Below, one piece after another: positions 39,299-55,600 of a stretch of 64,000 bases of DNA. Source of the DNA: Halictus rubicundus (taxonomy: Eukaryota > Arthropoda > Insecta > Hymenoptera > Halictidae). The DNA is taken from NCBI RefSeq assembly GCF_050948215.1, contig NW_027488714.1:186001-250000 (forward strand), in the 5' to 3' direction. The notes under the pieces are model-generated. The model was not told where the DNA came from and searched no databases. It saw only the letters and a list, made by a program, of their open reading frames with translations. The number at the start of each line of letters is the position of its first letter. Within the stretch, counting starts at the first letter, position 1. The translations under genes and the position numbers were made by a program.

Positions 39299-42200
39299 TA
39301 TTCTCTATCCTATCCTCTATCCTATCCTATCCTCTATCCTATCCAATCCCCTATCCTATCCTCTATCCTATCCTATCCTCTATTCTATCCAATCCCCTAT
39401 CCCATCATCTATCCGAGCCTATCCTCTATCCTATCCTATCCTCTATCCTATAATATCATCTATCCTATCCTATCCACTATCCTATCCGATCCTCAATCCT
39501 ATCCTATCATGAATCCTCTCCTATCCTCTATCCTATCCTATCCTGTATCCTATCCTATCCTCTATCCTATCCTATCCTCTATCCTATCCTATCCTCTATC
39601 CTATCCTATCCTCTATCCTATCCAATCCCCTATCATGTCCTCTATCCGATCCTATCCTCTATCCTATTCTATTCTCTATCCTATCCTCTACCCTATCCTA
39701 TCCTCTATCCAATCCACTTCTGTATAATATACTCTACCCTATCCTATCCTCTATCCGATCCTATCCTATTCTCTATCCTATCCTCTATCCTATCCTATCC
39801 TCTATCCTATCCAATCCCCTATCCTAACCTCTATCCTATCCTTTCCTGTATCCTATCCTATCCTCTATCCTATAATATCCTCTATCCTATCCTATCCTCT
39901 ATCCTATCCTATTCTGTATCCTATACTCTACCCTATCCTATCCTCTATCCTATCCTATCCTCTATCGTATCCTATCCTCTATCCTATCCTATCCTCTATC
40001 CTATCCAATCCCCTATCCTATCCTCTATCCTGTCCTATCCTCTATCCTATACTATTCTATATCCTATCCTCTACCCTATCCTATCCTCTATCCTATCCTC
40101 TCCTCTATACTACCCAATCCCCTATCCTATCCTCTATCCGATCCTATCCTCTATCCTATCCTATCCTCTATCCTATAATATCATCTATCCTATACTATTC
40201 TCTATCCTATCCTATCCTCTATCCTATACTATCCTCTATCGTATCCTATCCTCTATCCTATCCTATCCTCTATTCTATCCAATCCCCTATCCTATCATCT
40301 ATCCGAGCCTATCCTTTATCCTATCCTATCCTCTATCCTATAATATCATCTATTCTATCCTATCCACTATCCTATCCGATCCTCAATCCTATCCTATCAT
40401 GAATCCTCTCCTATCCTCTATCCTATCCCATCCTGTATCCTATCCTATCCTCTATCCTATAATATCCTCTATCCTATCCTATCCTCTATCCTATACTATC
40501 CTCTATCGTATCCTATCCTCTACCCTATCCTCTCCTCTATACTACCCAATCCCCTATCCTATCCTCTATCCGATCCTATCCTCTATCCTATCCTATCCTC
40601 TATCCTATAATATCCTCTATCCTATAATATCATCTATCCTATACTATTCTCTATCCTATCCTATCGTCTATCCTATACTATCCTCTATCGTATCCTATCC
40701 TCTATCCTATCCTACCCTCTATTCTATCCAATCCCCTATCCTATCATCTATCCGAACCTATCCTCTATCCTATCCTATCCTCTATCCTATAATATCAGCT
40801 ATCCTATACTATCCTCTATCCTATCCTATCCTCTATCCTATACTATCCTCTACCCTATCCTATCCTCTATCATATCCTATCCTCTATCCTATCCAATCCC
40901 CTATCCTAACCTCTATCCTGTCCTATCCTCTATCGTATACTATTCTATATCCTATCCTCTACTATATCCTATCCTCTATCCTATCCTCTCCTCTATACTA
41001 CCCAATCCCCTATCCTATCCTCTATACGATCCTATCCTCTATCCTATAATATCATTTACCCTATACTATTCTCTATCCTATCCTATCCTCTATCCTATAC
41101 TATCCTCTATCGTATCCTATCCTCTATCCGATCCTATCCTCTATCCTATCCTATCCTCTATCCTATCCTATTCTGTATCCTATACTCTACCCTATCCTAT
41201 CCTCTATCCTATCCTATCCTCTATGCTATCCTATTCTCTATCCTATCCTATCCTCTATCCTATCCTATCCTCTATCCTATCCAATCCCCTATCCTATCCT
41301 CTATCCTGTCCTATCCTCTATCCTATACTATTCTCTATCCTATCCTCTATCCTATCCTCTCCTCTATACTACCCAATCCCCTATCCTATCCTCTATCCGA
41401 TCCTATCCTCTATCCTATCCTATCCTCTATCCTATACTATCCTCTATCGTATCCTATCCTCTATCCTATCCTACCCTCTATTCTATCCAATTCCCTATCC
41501 TATCATCTATCCGAACCTATCTTCTATCCTATCCTATCCTCTATCCTATACTATTCTCTATCCTATCCTCTACCCTATCCTATCCTCTATCCTATCCTCT
41601 GCTCTATTCTACCCAATCCCCTATCCTATCCTCTATCCTATCCTATTCTCTACCCTATCCTATCCTCATGTCCTATCGTATCATGTCCTCTATCCTATCC
41701 AATCCCCTAGCCTATCCTCTATTCTGTCCTATCCTCTATCCTATACTATTCTCTATCCTATCCTCTACCCTATCCTATCCTCTATCCTATCCTCTCCTCT
41801 ATACTATCCAATCCCCTATCCTATCCTCTATCCGATCCTATCCTCTACCCTATCCTATCCTCTATCCTATAATATCCTCTATCCTATAATATCATCTATC
41901 CTATACTATTCTCTATTATATCCTATCGTCTATCCTATACTATCCTCTATCGTATCCTATCCTCTATCCTATCCTACCCTCTATTCTATCCAATCCCCTA
42001 TCCTATCATCTATCCGAACCTATCCTCTATCCTATCCTATCCTCTATCCTATAATATCAGCTATCCTATACTATTCTCTATCCTATCCTATCCTCTATCC
42101 TATACTATCCTCTATCGTATCCTATCCTCTATCCGATCCTATCCTCTACCCTATCCTATCCTCTATCCTATAATATCCTCTATCCTATAATATCATCTAT

Positions 42201-45070
42201 CCTATACTATTCTCTATCCTATCCTATCGTCTATCCTATACTATCCTCTATCGTATCCTATCCTCTATCCTATCCTACCCTCTATTCTATCCAATCCCCT
42301 ATCCTATCATCTATCCGAACCTATCCTCTATCCTATCCTATCCTCTATCCTATAATATCAGCTATCCTATACTATTCTCTATCCTATCCTATCCTCTATC
42401 CTATACTATCCTCTATCGTATCCTATCCTCTATCCGATCCTATCCTCTATCCTATCCTATCCTCCATCCTATCCTATTCTCTATCCTATCCTCTACCCTA
42501 TCCTATCCTCTATCCTATAATATCATTTATCCTATACTATCCTCTATCCTATCCTATCCTCTATCCTATACTATCCTCTATCGTATCCTATCCTCTATCC
42601 GATCCTATCCTCTATCCTATCCTCTACCCTATCCTATCCTCTATCCTATAATATCATTTATCCTATACTATCCTCTATCCTATCCTATCCTCTATCCTAT
42701 ACTATCCTCTATCGTATCCTATCCTCTATCCGATCCTATCCTCTATCCTATCCTATCCTCTATCCTATCCTATTCTGTATCCTATACTCTACCCTATCCT
42801 ATCCTCTATCCGATCCTATCCTCTATCCTATCCTATCCTCCATCCTATCCTATTCTCCATCCTATCCTCTACCCTATCCTATCCTCTATCCTATAATATC
42901 ATCTATCCTATCCTATCCACTATCCTATCCGATCATCAATCCTATCCTATCATGAATCTTCTCCTATCCTCTATCCTATCCTATCCTGTATCCTATCCTA
43001 TCCTCTATCCTATAATATCCTCTATCCTATCCTATCCTCTATCCTATCCTATTCTGTATCCTATACTCTACCCTATCCTATCCTCTATCCTATCCTATCC
43101 TTTATCCTATCCTATCCTCTATCCTATCCTATCCTCTATCCTATCCAATCCCCTATCCTATCCTCTATCCTGTCCTATCCTCTATCCTATACTATTCTCT
43201 ATCCTATCCTCTACCCTATCCTATCCTCTATCCTATCCTCTCCTCTATACTACCCAATCCCCTATCCTATCCTCTATCCGATCCTATCCTCTATCCTATC
43301 CTATCCTCTATCCTATAATATCATCTATCCTATACTATTCTCTATCCTATCCTATCCTCTATACTATCCTATCCTCTACCCTATCCTATCCTCTATCCTA
43401 TCCTATTCTGTATCCTATACTCTACCCTATCCTATCCTCTATCGTATCCTATCCTCTATCCTATCCAATCCTCGATCCTATCCTCTATCCTATCCTCTAT
43501 CGTATCCTATCCTCTAAACGATCCTATCCTCTATACTATCCTATCCTCTATGCTATCTTATCCTCTATCCGATCCTATCCTCTATCCTATCCTATCCTCT
43601 ATCCTATCCTATTCTGTATCCTATACTCTACCCTATCCTATCCTCTATCCGATCCTATCCTCTATCCTATCCTATCCTATTCTCTATCCTATCCTCTATC
43701 CTATCCTATCCTCTATCCTATCCAATCCCCTATCCTATCCTCTATCCTGTCCTATCATGAATCCTCTCCTATCCTCTATCCGAACCTATCCTCTATCCTA
43801 TCCTATCCTCTATCCGAACCTATCCTCTATCCTATCCTATCCTCTATCCGAACCTATCCTCTATCCTATCCTATCCTCTATCCTATCCTATTATGTATCC
43901 TACACTCTACCCTATCCTATCCTCTATCGTATCCTATCCTCTATCCGAACCTATCCTCTATCCTATCCTATCCTCTATCCTATCCTATTCTCTATCCTAT
44001 CCTATCCTCTATCCTATCCAATCCCCTATCCTATCCTCTATCCGATCCTATCCTCTATCCTATCCTATCCTCTATCCTATCCTATTCTCTATCCTATCCT
44101 CTACCCTATCGTATCCTCCATCCTATACTATCATCTATCCTATCCAATTCTCTATCCTCTCCTCTATCGTCTGCTCTATCCTATCCTATCCACTATCCTA
44201 TCTTATCCTCAATAATATCCTATCCTATATCCTACCCCAACCACCTATCCTATCCTCCATCCTATCCTATCCTCTATCCTATCCTGTCCTCTATCCGATC
44301 CTATCCTCTATCCTATCCTCTCCTCAATCCTATCCTATTATGTATCCTATACTCTACCCTATCCTATCCTCTATCCTATCCTATCCTCTATCCTATCCAA
44401 TCCTCTATCCTATCCTCTATCCTATCCTATCCTCTATCCTATCCTATTATGTATCCTACACTCTACCCTATCCTATCCTCTATCGTATCCTATCCTCTAT
44501 CCGAACCTATCCTCTATCCTATCCTATCCTCTATCCTATCCTATTATGTATCCTACACTCTACCCTATCCTATCCTCTATCCTATAATATCCTCTATCCT
44601 ATACTATTCTCTATCCTATCCTCTACCCTATCCTATCCTCTATCCTATCCTCTCCTCTATACTACCCAATCCCCTATCCTATCGTCTATCCGATCCTATC
44701 CTCTATCCTATCCTATCCTCTATCCTATAATATCATCTATCCTATAATATTCTCTATCCTATCCTATCCTCTATACTATCCTATCCTCTACCCTATCCTA
44801 TCCTCTATCCTATCCTATTCTGTATCCTATACTCTACCCTATCCTATCCTCTATCGTATCCTATCCTCTATCCTATCCAATCCTCGATCCTATCCTCTAT
44901 CCTATCCTCTATCGTATCCTATCCTCTAAACGATCCTATCCTCTATACTATCCTATCCTCTATGCTATCTTATCCTCAATCCGATCCTATCCTCTATCGT
45001 ATACTATTCTCTATCCTATCCTCTACTATATCCTATCCTCTATCCTATCCTCTCCTCTATACTACCCAAT
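39299..45070. repeat. Segmental duplication, copy 1 (partner 57541-64000)
   Basis: Sequence from 39299 matches 57541 onward at a constant shift of 18242 to about 41548. The partner then skips about 503 bases (shift 17739), gains about 1.19 kb, and is again collinear at shift 18930 from about 42952 to the window end (45070 corresponds to 64000). Markers agree: ATGAATC variants at 39509, 40399, 42952 and 43757 pair with 57751, 58641, 61882 and 62687. The sequence is otherwise ordinary satellite with no genes. Confidence 0.85.
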
Positions 45071-45104
45071 CCCCTATCCTATCCTCTATACGATCCTATC
45101 CTCT

Positions 45105-48100
45105 ATGCTATCTTATCCTCTATCCGATCATATCCTCTATCCTATCCTATCCTCTATCCTATCCTCTATCGTATCCTATCCTCTACCCTATCCTATCCTC
45201 TATCCTATCCAATCCTCGATCCTATCCTCTATCCTATCCTCTATCGTATCCTATCCTCTAAACGATCCTATCCTCTATACTATCCTATCCTCTATGCTAT
45301 CTTATCCTCTATCCTATCCTATCCTCTATCCTATAATATCCTCTATCCTATCCTATCCTCTATCCTATACTATCCTCTATCGTATCCTATCCTCTACCCT
45401 ATCCTCTCCTCTATACTACCCAATCCCCTATCCTATCCTCTATCCGATCCTATCCTCTATCCTATCCTATCCTCTATCCTATAATATCCTCTATCCTATA
45501 ATATCATCTATCCTATACTATTCTCTATCCTATCCTATCGTCTATCCTATACTATCCTCTATCGTATCCTATCCTCTATCCTATCCTATCCTCTATCCTA
45601 TAATATCCTCTATCCTATCCTATCCTCTATCCTATACTATCCTCTATCGTATCCTATCCTCTACCCTATCCTCTCCTCTATACTACCCAATCCCCTATCC
45701 TATCCTCTATACGATCCTATCCTCTATCCTATAATATCATTTACCCTATACTATTCTCTATCCTATCCTATCCTCTATCCTATACTCTCCTCTATCGTAT
45801 CCTATCCTCTATCCGATCCTATCCTCTATCCTATCCTATCCTCTATCCTATCCTATTCTGTATCCTATACTCTACCCTATCCTATCCTCTATCCTATCCT
45901 ATCCTCTATCCTATCCTATTCTCTATCCTATCCTATCCTCTATCCTATCCTATCCTCTATCCTATCCAATCCCCTATCCTATCCTCTATCCTGTCCTATC
46001 CTCTATCCTATACTATTCTCTATCCTATCCTCTACCCTATCCTATCCTCTATCCTATCCTCTCCTCTATACTACCCAATCCCCTATCCTATCCTCTATCC
46101 GATCCTATCCTCTATCCTATCCTATCCTCTATCCTATACTATCCTCTATCGTATCCTATCCTCTATCCTATCCTACCCTCTATTCTATCCAATTCCCTAT
46201 CCTATCATCTATCCGAACCTATCTTCTATCCTATCCTATCCTCTATCCTATACTATTCTCTATCCTATCCTCTACCCTATCCTATCCTCTATCCTATCCT
46301 CTGCTCTATACTACCCAATCCCCTATCCTATCCTCTATCCTATCCTATTCTCTACCCTATCCTATCCTCATGTCCTATCGTATCATGTCCTCTATCCTAT
46401 CCAATCCCCTAGCCTATCCTCTATTCTGTCCTATCCTCTATCCTATACTATTCTCTATCCTATCCTCTACCCTATCCTATCCTCTATCCTATCCTCTCCT
46501 CTATACTACCCAATCCCCTATCCTATCCTCTATCCGATCCTATCCTCTACCCTATCCTATCCTCTATCCTATAATATCCTCTATCCTATAATATCATCTA
46601 TCCTATACTATTCTCTATCCTATCCTATCGTCTATCCTATACTATCCTCTATCGTATCCTATCCTCTATCCTATCCTACCCTCTATTCTATCCAATCCCC
46701 TATCCTATCATCTATCCGAACCTATCCTCTATCCTATCCTATCCTCTATCCTATAATATCAGCTATCCTATACTATTCTCTATCCTATCCTATCCTCTAT
46801 CCTATACTATCCTCTATCGTATCCTATCCTCTATCCGATCCTATCCTCTATTCTATAGTATCCTCCATCCTATCCTATTCTCTATCCTATCCTCTACCCT
46901 ATCCTATCCTCTATCCTATAATATCATTTATCCTATACTATCCTCTATCCTATCCTATCCTCCATCCTATACTATCCTCTATCGTATCCTATCCTCTATC
47001 CGATCCTATCCTCTATCCTATCCTATCCTCTATCCTATCCTCTACCCTATCCTATCCTCTATCCTATCCAATCCTCGATCCTATCCTCTATCCTATCCTC
47101 TATCGTATCCTATCCTCTAAACGATCCTATCCTCTATACTATCCTATCCTCTATGCTATCTTATCCTCAATCCGATCCTATCCTCTATCGTATACTATTC
47201 TCTATCCTATCCTCTACTATATCCTATCCTCTATCCTATCCTCTCCTCTATACTACCCAATCCCCTATCCTATCCTCTATACGATCCTATCCTCTATGCT
47301 ATCTTATCCTCTATCCGATCATATCCTCTATCCTATCCTATCCTCTATCCTATCCTCTATCGTATCCTATCCTCTATCCGATCCTATCCTCTATACTATC
47401 CTATCCTCTACCCTATCCTATCCTCTATCCTATCCAATCCTCGATCCTATCCTCTATCCTATCCTCTATCGTATCCTATCCTCTAAACGATCCTATCCTC
47501 TATACTATCCTATCCTCTATGCTATCTTATCCTCTATCCAATCCTATCCTCTATCCTATAATATCCTCTATCCTATCCTATCCTCTATCCTATACTATCC
47601 TCTATCGTATCCTATCCTCTACCCTATCCTCTCCTCTATACTACCCAATCCCCTATCCTATCCTCTATCCGATCCTATCCTCTATCCTATCCTATCCTCT
47701 ATCCTATAATATCCTCTATCCTATAATATCATCTATCCTATACTATTCTCTATCCTATCCTATCGTCTATCCTATACTATCCTCTATCGTATCCTATCCT
47801 CTATCCTATCCTATCCTCTATCCTATAATATCCTCTATCCTATCCTATCGTCTATCCTATACTATCCTCTATCGTATCCTATCCTCTACCCTATCCTCTC
47901 CTCTATACTACCCAATCCCCTATCCTATCCTCTATACGATCCTATCCTCTATCCTATAATATCATTTACCCTATACTATTCTCTATCCTATCCTATCCTC
48001 TATCCTATACTATCCTCTATCGTATCCTATCCTCTATCCGATCCTATCCTCTATCCTATCCTATCCTCTATCCTATCCTATTCTGTATCCTATACTCTAC

Positions 48101-51100
48101 CCTATCCTATCCTCTATCCTATCCTATCCTCTATCCTATCCTATTCTCTATCCTATCCTATCCTCTATCCTATCCTATCCTCTATCCTATCCAATCCCCT
48201 ATCCTATCCTCTATCCTGTCCTATCCTCTATCCTATACTATTCTCTATCCTATCCTCTACCCTATCCTATCCTCTATCCTATCCTCTCCTCTATACTACC
48301 CAATCCCCTATCCTATCCTCTATCCGATCCTATCCTCTATCCTATCCTATCCTCTATCCTATACTATCCTCTATCGTATCCTATCCTCTATCCTATCCTA
48401 CCCTCTATTCTATCCAATTCCCTATCCTATCATCTATCCGAACCTATCTTCTATCCTATCCTATCCTCTATCCTATACTATTCTCTATCCTATCCTCTAC
48501 CCTATCCTATCCTCTATCCTATCCTCTGCTCTATACTACCCAATCCCCTATCCTATCCTCTATCCTATCCTATTCTCTACCCTATCCTATCCTCATGTCC
48601 TATCGTATCATGTCCTCTATCCTATCCAATCCCCTAGCCTATCCTCTATTCTGTCCTATCCTCTATCCTATACTATTCTCTATCCTATCCTCTACCCTAT
48701 CCTATCCTCTATCCTATCCTCTCCTCTATACTACCCAATCCCCTATCCTATCCTCTATCCGATCCTATCCTCTACCCTATCCTATCCTCTATCCTATAAT
48801 ATCCTCTATCCTATAATATCATCTATCCTATACTATTCTCTATCCTATCCTATCGTCTATCCTATACTATCCTCTATCGTATCCTATCCTCTATCCTATC
48901 CTACCCTCTATTCTATCCAATCCCCTATCCTATCATCTATCCGAACCTATCCTCTATCCTATCCTATCCTCTATCCTATAATATCAGCTATCCTATACTA
49001 TTCTCTATCCTATCCTATCCTCTATCCTATACTATCCTCTATCGTATCCTATCCTCTATCCGATCCTATCCTCTATTCTATCCTATCCTCCATCCTATCC
49101 TATTCTCTATCCTATCCTCTACCCTATCCTATCCTCTATCCTATAATATCATTTATCCTATACTATCCTCTATCCTATCCTATCCTCCATCCTATACTAT
49201 CCTCTATCGTATCCTATCCTCTATCCGATCCTATCCTCTATCCTATCCTATCCTCTATCCTATCCTCTACCCTATCCTATCCTCTATCCTATCCAATCCT
49301 CGATCCTATCCTCTATCGTATCCTATCCTCTAAACGATCCTATCCTCTATACTATCCTATCCTCTATGCTATCTTATCCTCAATCCGATCCTATCCTCTA
49401 TCGTATACTATTCTCTATCCTATCCTCTACTATATCCTATCCTCTATCCTATCCTCTCCTCTATACTACCCAATCCCCTATCCTATCCTCTATACGATCC
49501 TATCCTCTATGCTATCTTATCCTCTATCCGATCATATCCTCTATCCTATCCTATCCTCTATCCTATCCTCTATCGTATCCTATCCTCTATCCGATCCTAT
49601 CCTCTATACTATCCTATCCTCTACCCTATCCTATCCTCTATCCTATCCAATCCTCGATCCTATCCTCTATCCTATCCTCTATCGTATCCTATCCTCTAAA
49701 CGATCCTATCCTCTATACTATCCTATCCTCTATGCTATCTTATCCTCTATCCTATCCTATCCTCTATCCTATAATATCCTCTATCCTATCCTATCCTCTA
49801 TCCTATACTATCCTCTATCGTATCCTATCCTCTACCCTATCCTCTCCTCTATACTACCCAATCCCCTATCCTATCCTCTATCCGATCCTATCCTCTATCC
49901 TATCCTATCCTCTATCCTATAATATCCTCTATCCTATAATATCATCTATCCTATACTATTCTCTATCCTATCCTATCGTCTATCCTATACTATCCTCTAT
50001 CGTATCCTATCCTCTATCCTATCCTATCCTCTATCCTATAATATCCTCTATCCTATCCTATCCTCTATCCTATACTATCCTCTATCGTATCCTATCCTCT
50101 ACCCTATCCTCTCCTCTATACTACCCAATCCCCTATCCTATCCTCTATACGATCCTATCCTCTATCCTATAATATCATTTACCCTATACTATTCTCTATC
50201 CTATCCTATCCTCTATCCTATACTATCCTCTATCGTATCCTATCCTCTATCCGATCCTATCCTCTATCCTATCCTATCCTCTATCCTATCCTATTCTGTA
50301 TCCTATACTCTACCCTATCCTATCCTCTATCCTATCCTATCCTCTATCCTATCCTATTCTCTATCCTATCCTATCCTCTATCCTATCCTATCCTCTATCC
50401 TATCCAATCCCCTATCCTATCCTCTATCCTGTCCTATCCTCTATCCTATACTATTCTCTATCCTATCCTCTACCCTATCCTATCCTCTATCCTATCCTCT
50501 CCTCTATACTACCCAATCCCCTATCCTATCCTCTATCCGATCCTATCCTCTACCCTATCCTATCCTCTATCCTATAATATCCTCTATCCTATAATATCAT
50601 CTATCCTATACTATTCTCTATCCTATCCTATCGTCTATCCTATACTATCCTCTATCGTATCCTATCCTCTATCCTATCCTACCCTCTATTCTATCCAATC
50701 CCCTATCCTATCATCTATCCGAACCTATCCTCTATCCTATCCTATCCTCTATCCTATAATATCAGCTATCCTATACTATTCTCTATCCTATCCTATCCTC
50801 TATCCTATACTATCCTCTATCGTATCCTATCCTCTATCCGATCCTATCCTCTATTCTATCCTATCCTCCATCCTATCCTATTCTCTATCCTATCCTCTAC
50901 CCTATCCTATCCTCTATCCTATAATATCATTTATCCTATACTATCCTCTATCCTATCCTATCCTCTATCCTATACTATCCTCTATCGTATCCTATCCTCT
51001 ATCCGATCCTATCCTCTATCCTATCCTATCCTCTATCCTATCCTCTACCCTATCCTATCCTCTATCCTATAATATCATTTATCCTATACTATCCTCTATC

Positions 51101-51410
51101 CTATCCTATCCTCTATCCTATACTATCCTCTATCGCATCCTATCCTCTATCCGATCCTATCCTCTATCCTATCCTATCCTCTATCCTATCCTATTCTGTA
51201 TCCTATACTCTACCCTATCCTATCCTCTACCCTATCCTATCCTCTAACCGATCCTATCCTCTATCCTATCCTATCCTCTATCCTATCCTCTACCCTATCC
51301 TATCCTCTATCCTATAATATCATTTATCCTATACTATCCTCTATCCTATCCTATCCTCTATCCTATACTATCCTCTATCTTATCCTATCCTCTATCCGAT
51401 CCTAACCTCT
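45105..51410. repeat. Three tandem higher-order repeat units of about 2.2 kb
   Basis: The block beginning ATGCTATCTTATCC and containing CCGATCATATCC occurs at 45105, 47296 and 49509 (shifts 2191 and 2213). ATGTCCTATCGTATCATGTCC at 46370 and 48595 is shifted by 2225. The third unit is shorter and lacks the segment carrying that last marker. The small differences between shifts are multiples of, or close to, the 12-bp and 22-bp satellite steps. This is the cleanest tandem higher-order structure in the window. Confidence 0.85.
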
Positions 51411-52680
51411 ATCCCATCCTATCCTCAATCCTATCCTATCCTCTATCCTATAATATCCTCTATCCTATACAATCCTCTATCCGATCCAATCCTCTATCCT
51501 ATCCTCTATCCTATCCTCTATGCTATCCTGTCCTGTATCGTATCCTGTCCTCTATCCTATCCAATCCTATATCCTATCCTATCCGCTATCCTATCCAATC
51601 CTCTATCCTATCCTCTATCCTATCCTCTATCCTCTATCCTATCCTCTATCCCATCCTATCCTCTATCCTATCCTATCCTCTATCCTATCCTATCCTCTAT
51701 ACTATCCTATCCTCTGACCTATCCTATCCTCTATCATATCCTATCCTCTATCCTATAATATCCTCTATCCTATACAATCCTCTATCCTATCCTATTATAT
51801 TCTCTATCGTATCCTATCCTCTATCCTATCCAATCCTATATCATATCCTATCCGCTATACTATCCTACCCTCTATCCTCTAATACCCCCTATCCTATCCA
51901 ATCCTCTATCCTATCCTCAATCCTATCCTCGATCCTCTATCCTATCCTCTATCCCATCGTATCCTCTATCCTATCCTATCCTCTATCCTATAATATCCTC
52001 TATCCTATACAATCCTCTATCCGATCCAATCCTCTATCCTATCCTCTATCCTATCCTCTATGCTATCCTGTCCTCTATCGTATCCTATCCTCTATCCTAT
52101 CCAATCCTATATCCTCAATCCTATCCTCTATCCTCTATCCTATCCTCTATCCCATCCTATCCTCTATCCTATAATATGCTCTATAATATACAATCCTCTA
52201 TCCGATCCAATCCTCTATCCTATCCTCTATCCTATCCTCTATGCTATCCTGTCCTCTATCGTATCCTATCCTCTATCCTATCCAATCCTATATCCTATCC
52301 TATCCGCTATCCTGTCCAATCCTCTATCCTATCCTCTATCCTATCCTCTATCCTCTATCCTATCCTCTATCCCATCCTATCCTCTATCCTATCCTATCCT
52401 CTATCCTATCCTATCCTGTATACTATCCTATTCTCTGTCCTATCCTATCCTCTATCCTATCCTATCCTCTATCGTCTCCAGTCCTCTATCCTATGTTATG
52501 CTCAACCCTGTCCTATCCTCAATCCTATCCTCTATCCTCAATCCTATCCTCTATCCTCTATCCTATCCTCTATCCCATCCTATCCTCTATCCTATCCTAT
52601 CCTCTATCCTATAATATCCTCTATCCTATACAATCCTCTATCCGATCCAATCCTCTATCCTATCCTCTATCCTATCCTCT
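51411..52680. repeat. Variant-rich short-period satellite block
   Basis: A subfamily different from its left neighbour starts here. The variant ATGCTATCCTGTCC recurs at 51520, 52060 and 52241 (540 and 181 bp apart). The string CTATACAATCCTCTATCCG recurs around 51470, 52010, 52190, 52630, 53530 and 53780. TCCTCTATCCTCTATCC doublets, two 7-mers in a row, are frequent. No reading frame here is credible as a gene. Confidence 0.8.
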
Positions 52681-55600
52681 ATCCTATCCTATCCTCTATC
52701 CTATCATATACTCTATCCTATCCTATCCTCTATCCTATCCTATCGTCTATCATATCCTATCCTCTATTCTATCCTATCCTCTATCCTATCCAATCCTGTA
52801 TCCTATCCTATCCTCTATCCTATCCTATCCTCTATCCTATCCTATCCTCTATCCTATCCTATCCTCTATCCTATCCTATCCTCTATCCTATCCTATCCTC
52901 TATCCTATCCTATCCTCTATTCTATCCTATCCTCAATCCAATCCTATCCTCTATTATATCCTATCCTCTATCCTATCCTATCCTCTATCCTATCCTATCC
53001 TCTATCCTATCCTATCCTCTATTCTATCCTATCCTCTATCCTATCCTATCCTCTATCCTATCCTATCCTCTATCCTATACTATCCTCCATCCTATACTAT
53101 CCTCCATCCTATCCTATCCTCTACCCTATCCTATCCTCTATCCTATCCTATCCTCTATCATATCCTATCCTATCCTATCCTCTATCCTATCCTATCCTCT
53201 ATCCTATCCTATCCTATATCCTATCCTATCCTCTATCCTATCCTATCCTCTATCCTATCCTATCCTCTATCCTATCCTATCCTCTATCCTATCCTATCCT
53301 CTAGCCTATCCTATCCTCAATCCTATCCTATCCTCTATCCTATCCTATCCTCTATCCTATCCTATCCTCTATCCTATCCTATCCTCTATTCTATCCTATC
53401 CTCTATCCTATCCTATCCTCTATCCTATCCTATCCTCTATCCTATCCTATCCTCTATCCTATCCTATCCTCTATCCTATCCTATCCTCTATCGTATCCAA
53501 TCCCCTATCCTATCCTATCCTCTATCCTATACAATCCTCTATCCGATCCAATCCTCTATCCTATCCTATCCTATCCTCTATCGTATCCTATCCTCTATCC
53601 TATCCAATCCTATATCCTATCCTATCCGCTATACTATCCTACCCTCTATCCTCTAATACCCCCTATCCTATCCAATCCTCTATCCTATCCTCAATCCTAT
53701 CCTCTATCCTCTATCCTATCCTCTATCCCATCGTATCCTCTATCCTAACCTATCCTCTATCCTATAATATACTCTATCCTATACAATCCTCTATCCGATC
53801 CAATCCTCTATCCTATCCTCTATCCTATCCTCTATCCTATCCTATCCTCTATCCTATCCTATCCTGTATCCTATCCAATCCTCTATACTATCCTATCCTC
53901 TATCATATCCTATCCTCTGTCCTATCCTATCCTCTATCCTATCCTATACTCTATCCAATCCAATCCGCCATCCTATCCTCTATCCTATCCTATCCTCTAT
54001 CCTATACTATCCTCCATCCTATACTATCCTCCATCCTATCCTATCCTCTACCCTATCCTCTATCCTATCCTATCCTCTATCCTATCCTATCCTCTATCCT
54101 ATCCTATCCTCTATCCTATCCTATCCTCTATCCTATCCTATCATCTATCCTATAGTATCTTGTATAATATCGTATCCTCTATCCTATCCTATCCAATCCC
54201 CTATCCTATCCTCTATCCTATCCTATCCTCTATATTATCGTATCCTCTATCCTATCCTATTCTCTATACTATAATATCATATATCCTATCCTATTCTCTA
54301 TCCTATACTATCCTCTATCCTATCCTATCCTCTATCCTATCCTATCCTCTATCCTATCCTATCCTCTATCCTGTCCTATCCTCTATCCTATCCTATCCTC
54401 TATCCTATCGTATCCTCAATAATATCGTATCCTCTATCCTATCCTATCCTGTATCATATCCTATCCTCTATACTCTATCCTCTATCCTACCCTATCCTCT
54501 ATACTATCCTATCCTCTATCCTATCCTATCCTCTATCATATCCTATCCTCTATCCTATCCTATCCTATCCTCTATCCTATCCTATCCTCTATCCTATCCA
54601 ATCCTATATCCTATCCTATCCGCTATACTATCCTACCCTCTATCCTACCCTATCCTCTATCCTATCCTATCCTCTATCCTATCCTATCCTCTATCCTATC
54701 CTATCCTCTATCCTATCCTATCCTATCCTCAATCCTATCCTATCCTCAACCCTATCCTATCCTCTATCCTATCCTATCCTATCCTCTATCCTATCCTATC
54801 CTCTATCCTATCCTATCCTCTATCCTATCCTATCCTCTATCCTATCCTATCCTCTATCCTATCCTATCCTCTATCCTATCCTATCCTCTATCCTATCCTA
54901 TCCTCTATCCTATCCTATCCTCTATCCTATCCTATCCTCTATCCTATTATATCCTCTATCCTATCCTATCCTATCCTTTATCCTATTCTATCCTCTATCC
55001 TATCCTATCCTCTATCCTATCCTATCCTCTATCCTATCCCATGCTCTATCCTATCCTATCCTATCCTATCCTTTATCCTATTCTATCCTCTATCCTATCC
55101 TATCCTCTATCCTATCCTATCCTCTATCCTATCCCATGCTCTATCCTATCCTATCCTCTATCCTATCCTATCCCATCTATCCTATCCTCTATCCTATCCT
55201 ATCCTCTATCCTATCCCATGCTCTATCCTATCCTATCCTCTATCCTATCCTATCCCATCTATCCTATCCTATCCTATCCTCTATCCTATCCTATCCTCTA
55301 TCCGATCCAATCCCCTTTACTATCGTCTATCCGATCGCCTATCCTTTATACTATCCAATCCTCTATCCTAACCTATCCTCTATCCTATCCTATCCTCTTT
55401 CCTATCCTATCCTCTATCCTATCCTATCCTCATTCCTATCCTATACTCCATTATATCCTATCCGCTATCCTATCATATCCTCTATCCTATAATATCCTCT
55501 ATCCTATCCTCTATCCTATCCTCTATCCTATCCTATCCTCTATCCTATCCTCTATCCTATCCTAACCTCTATCCTATCCTATCCTCTATCCTATCCTATC

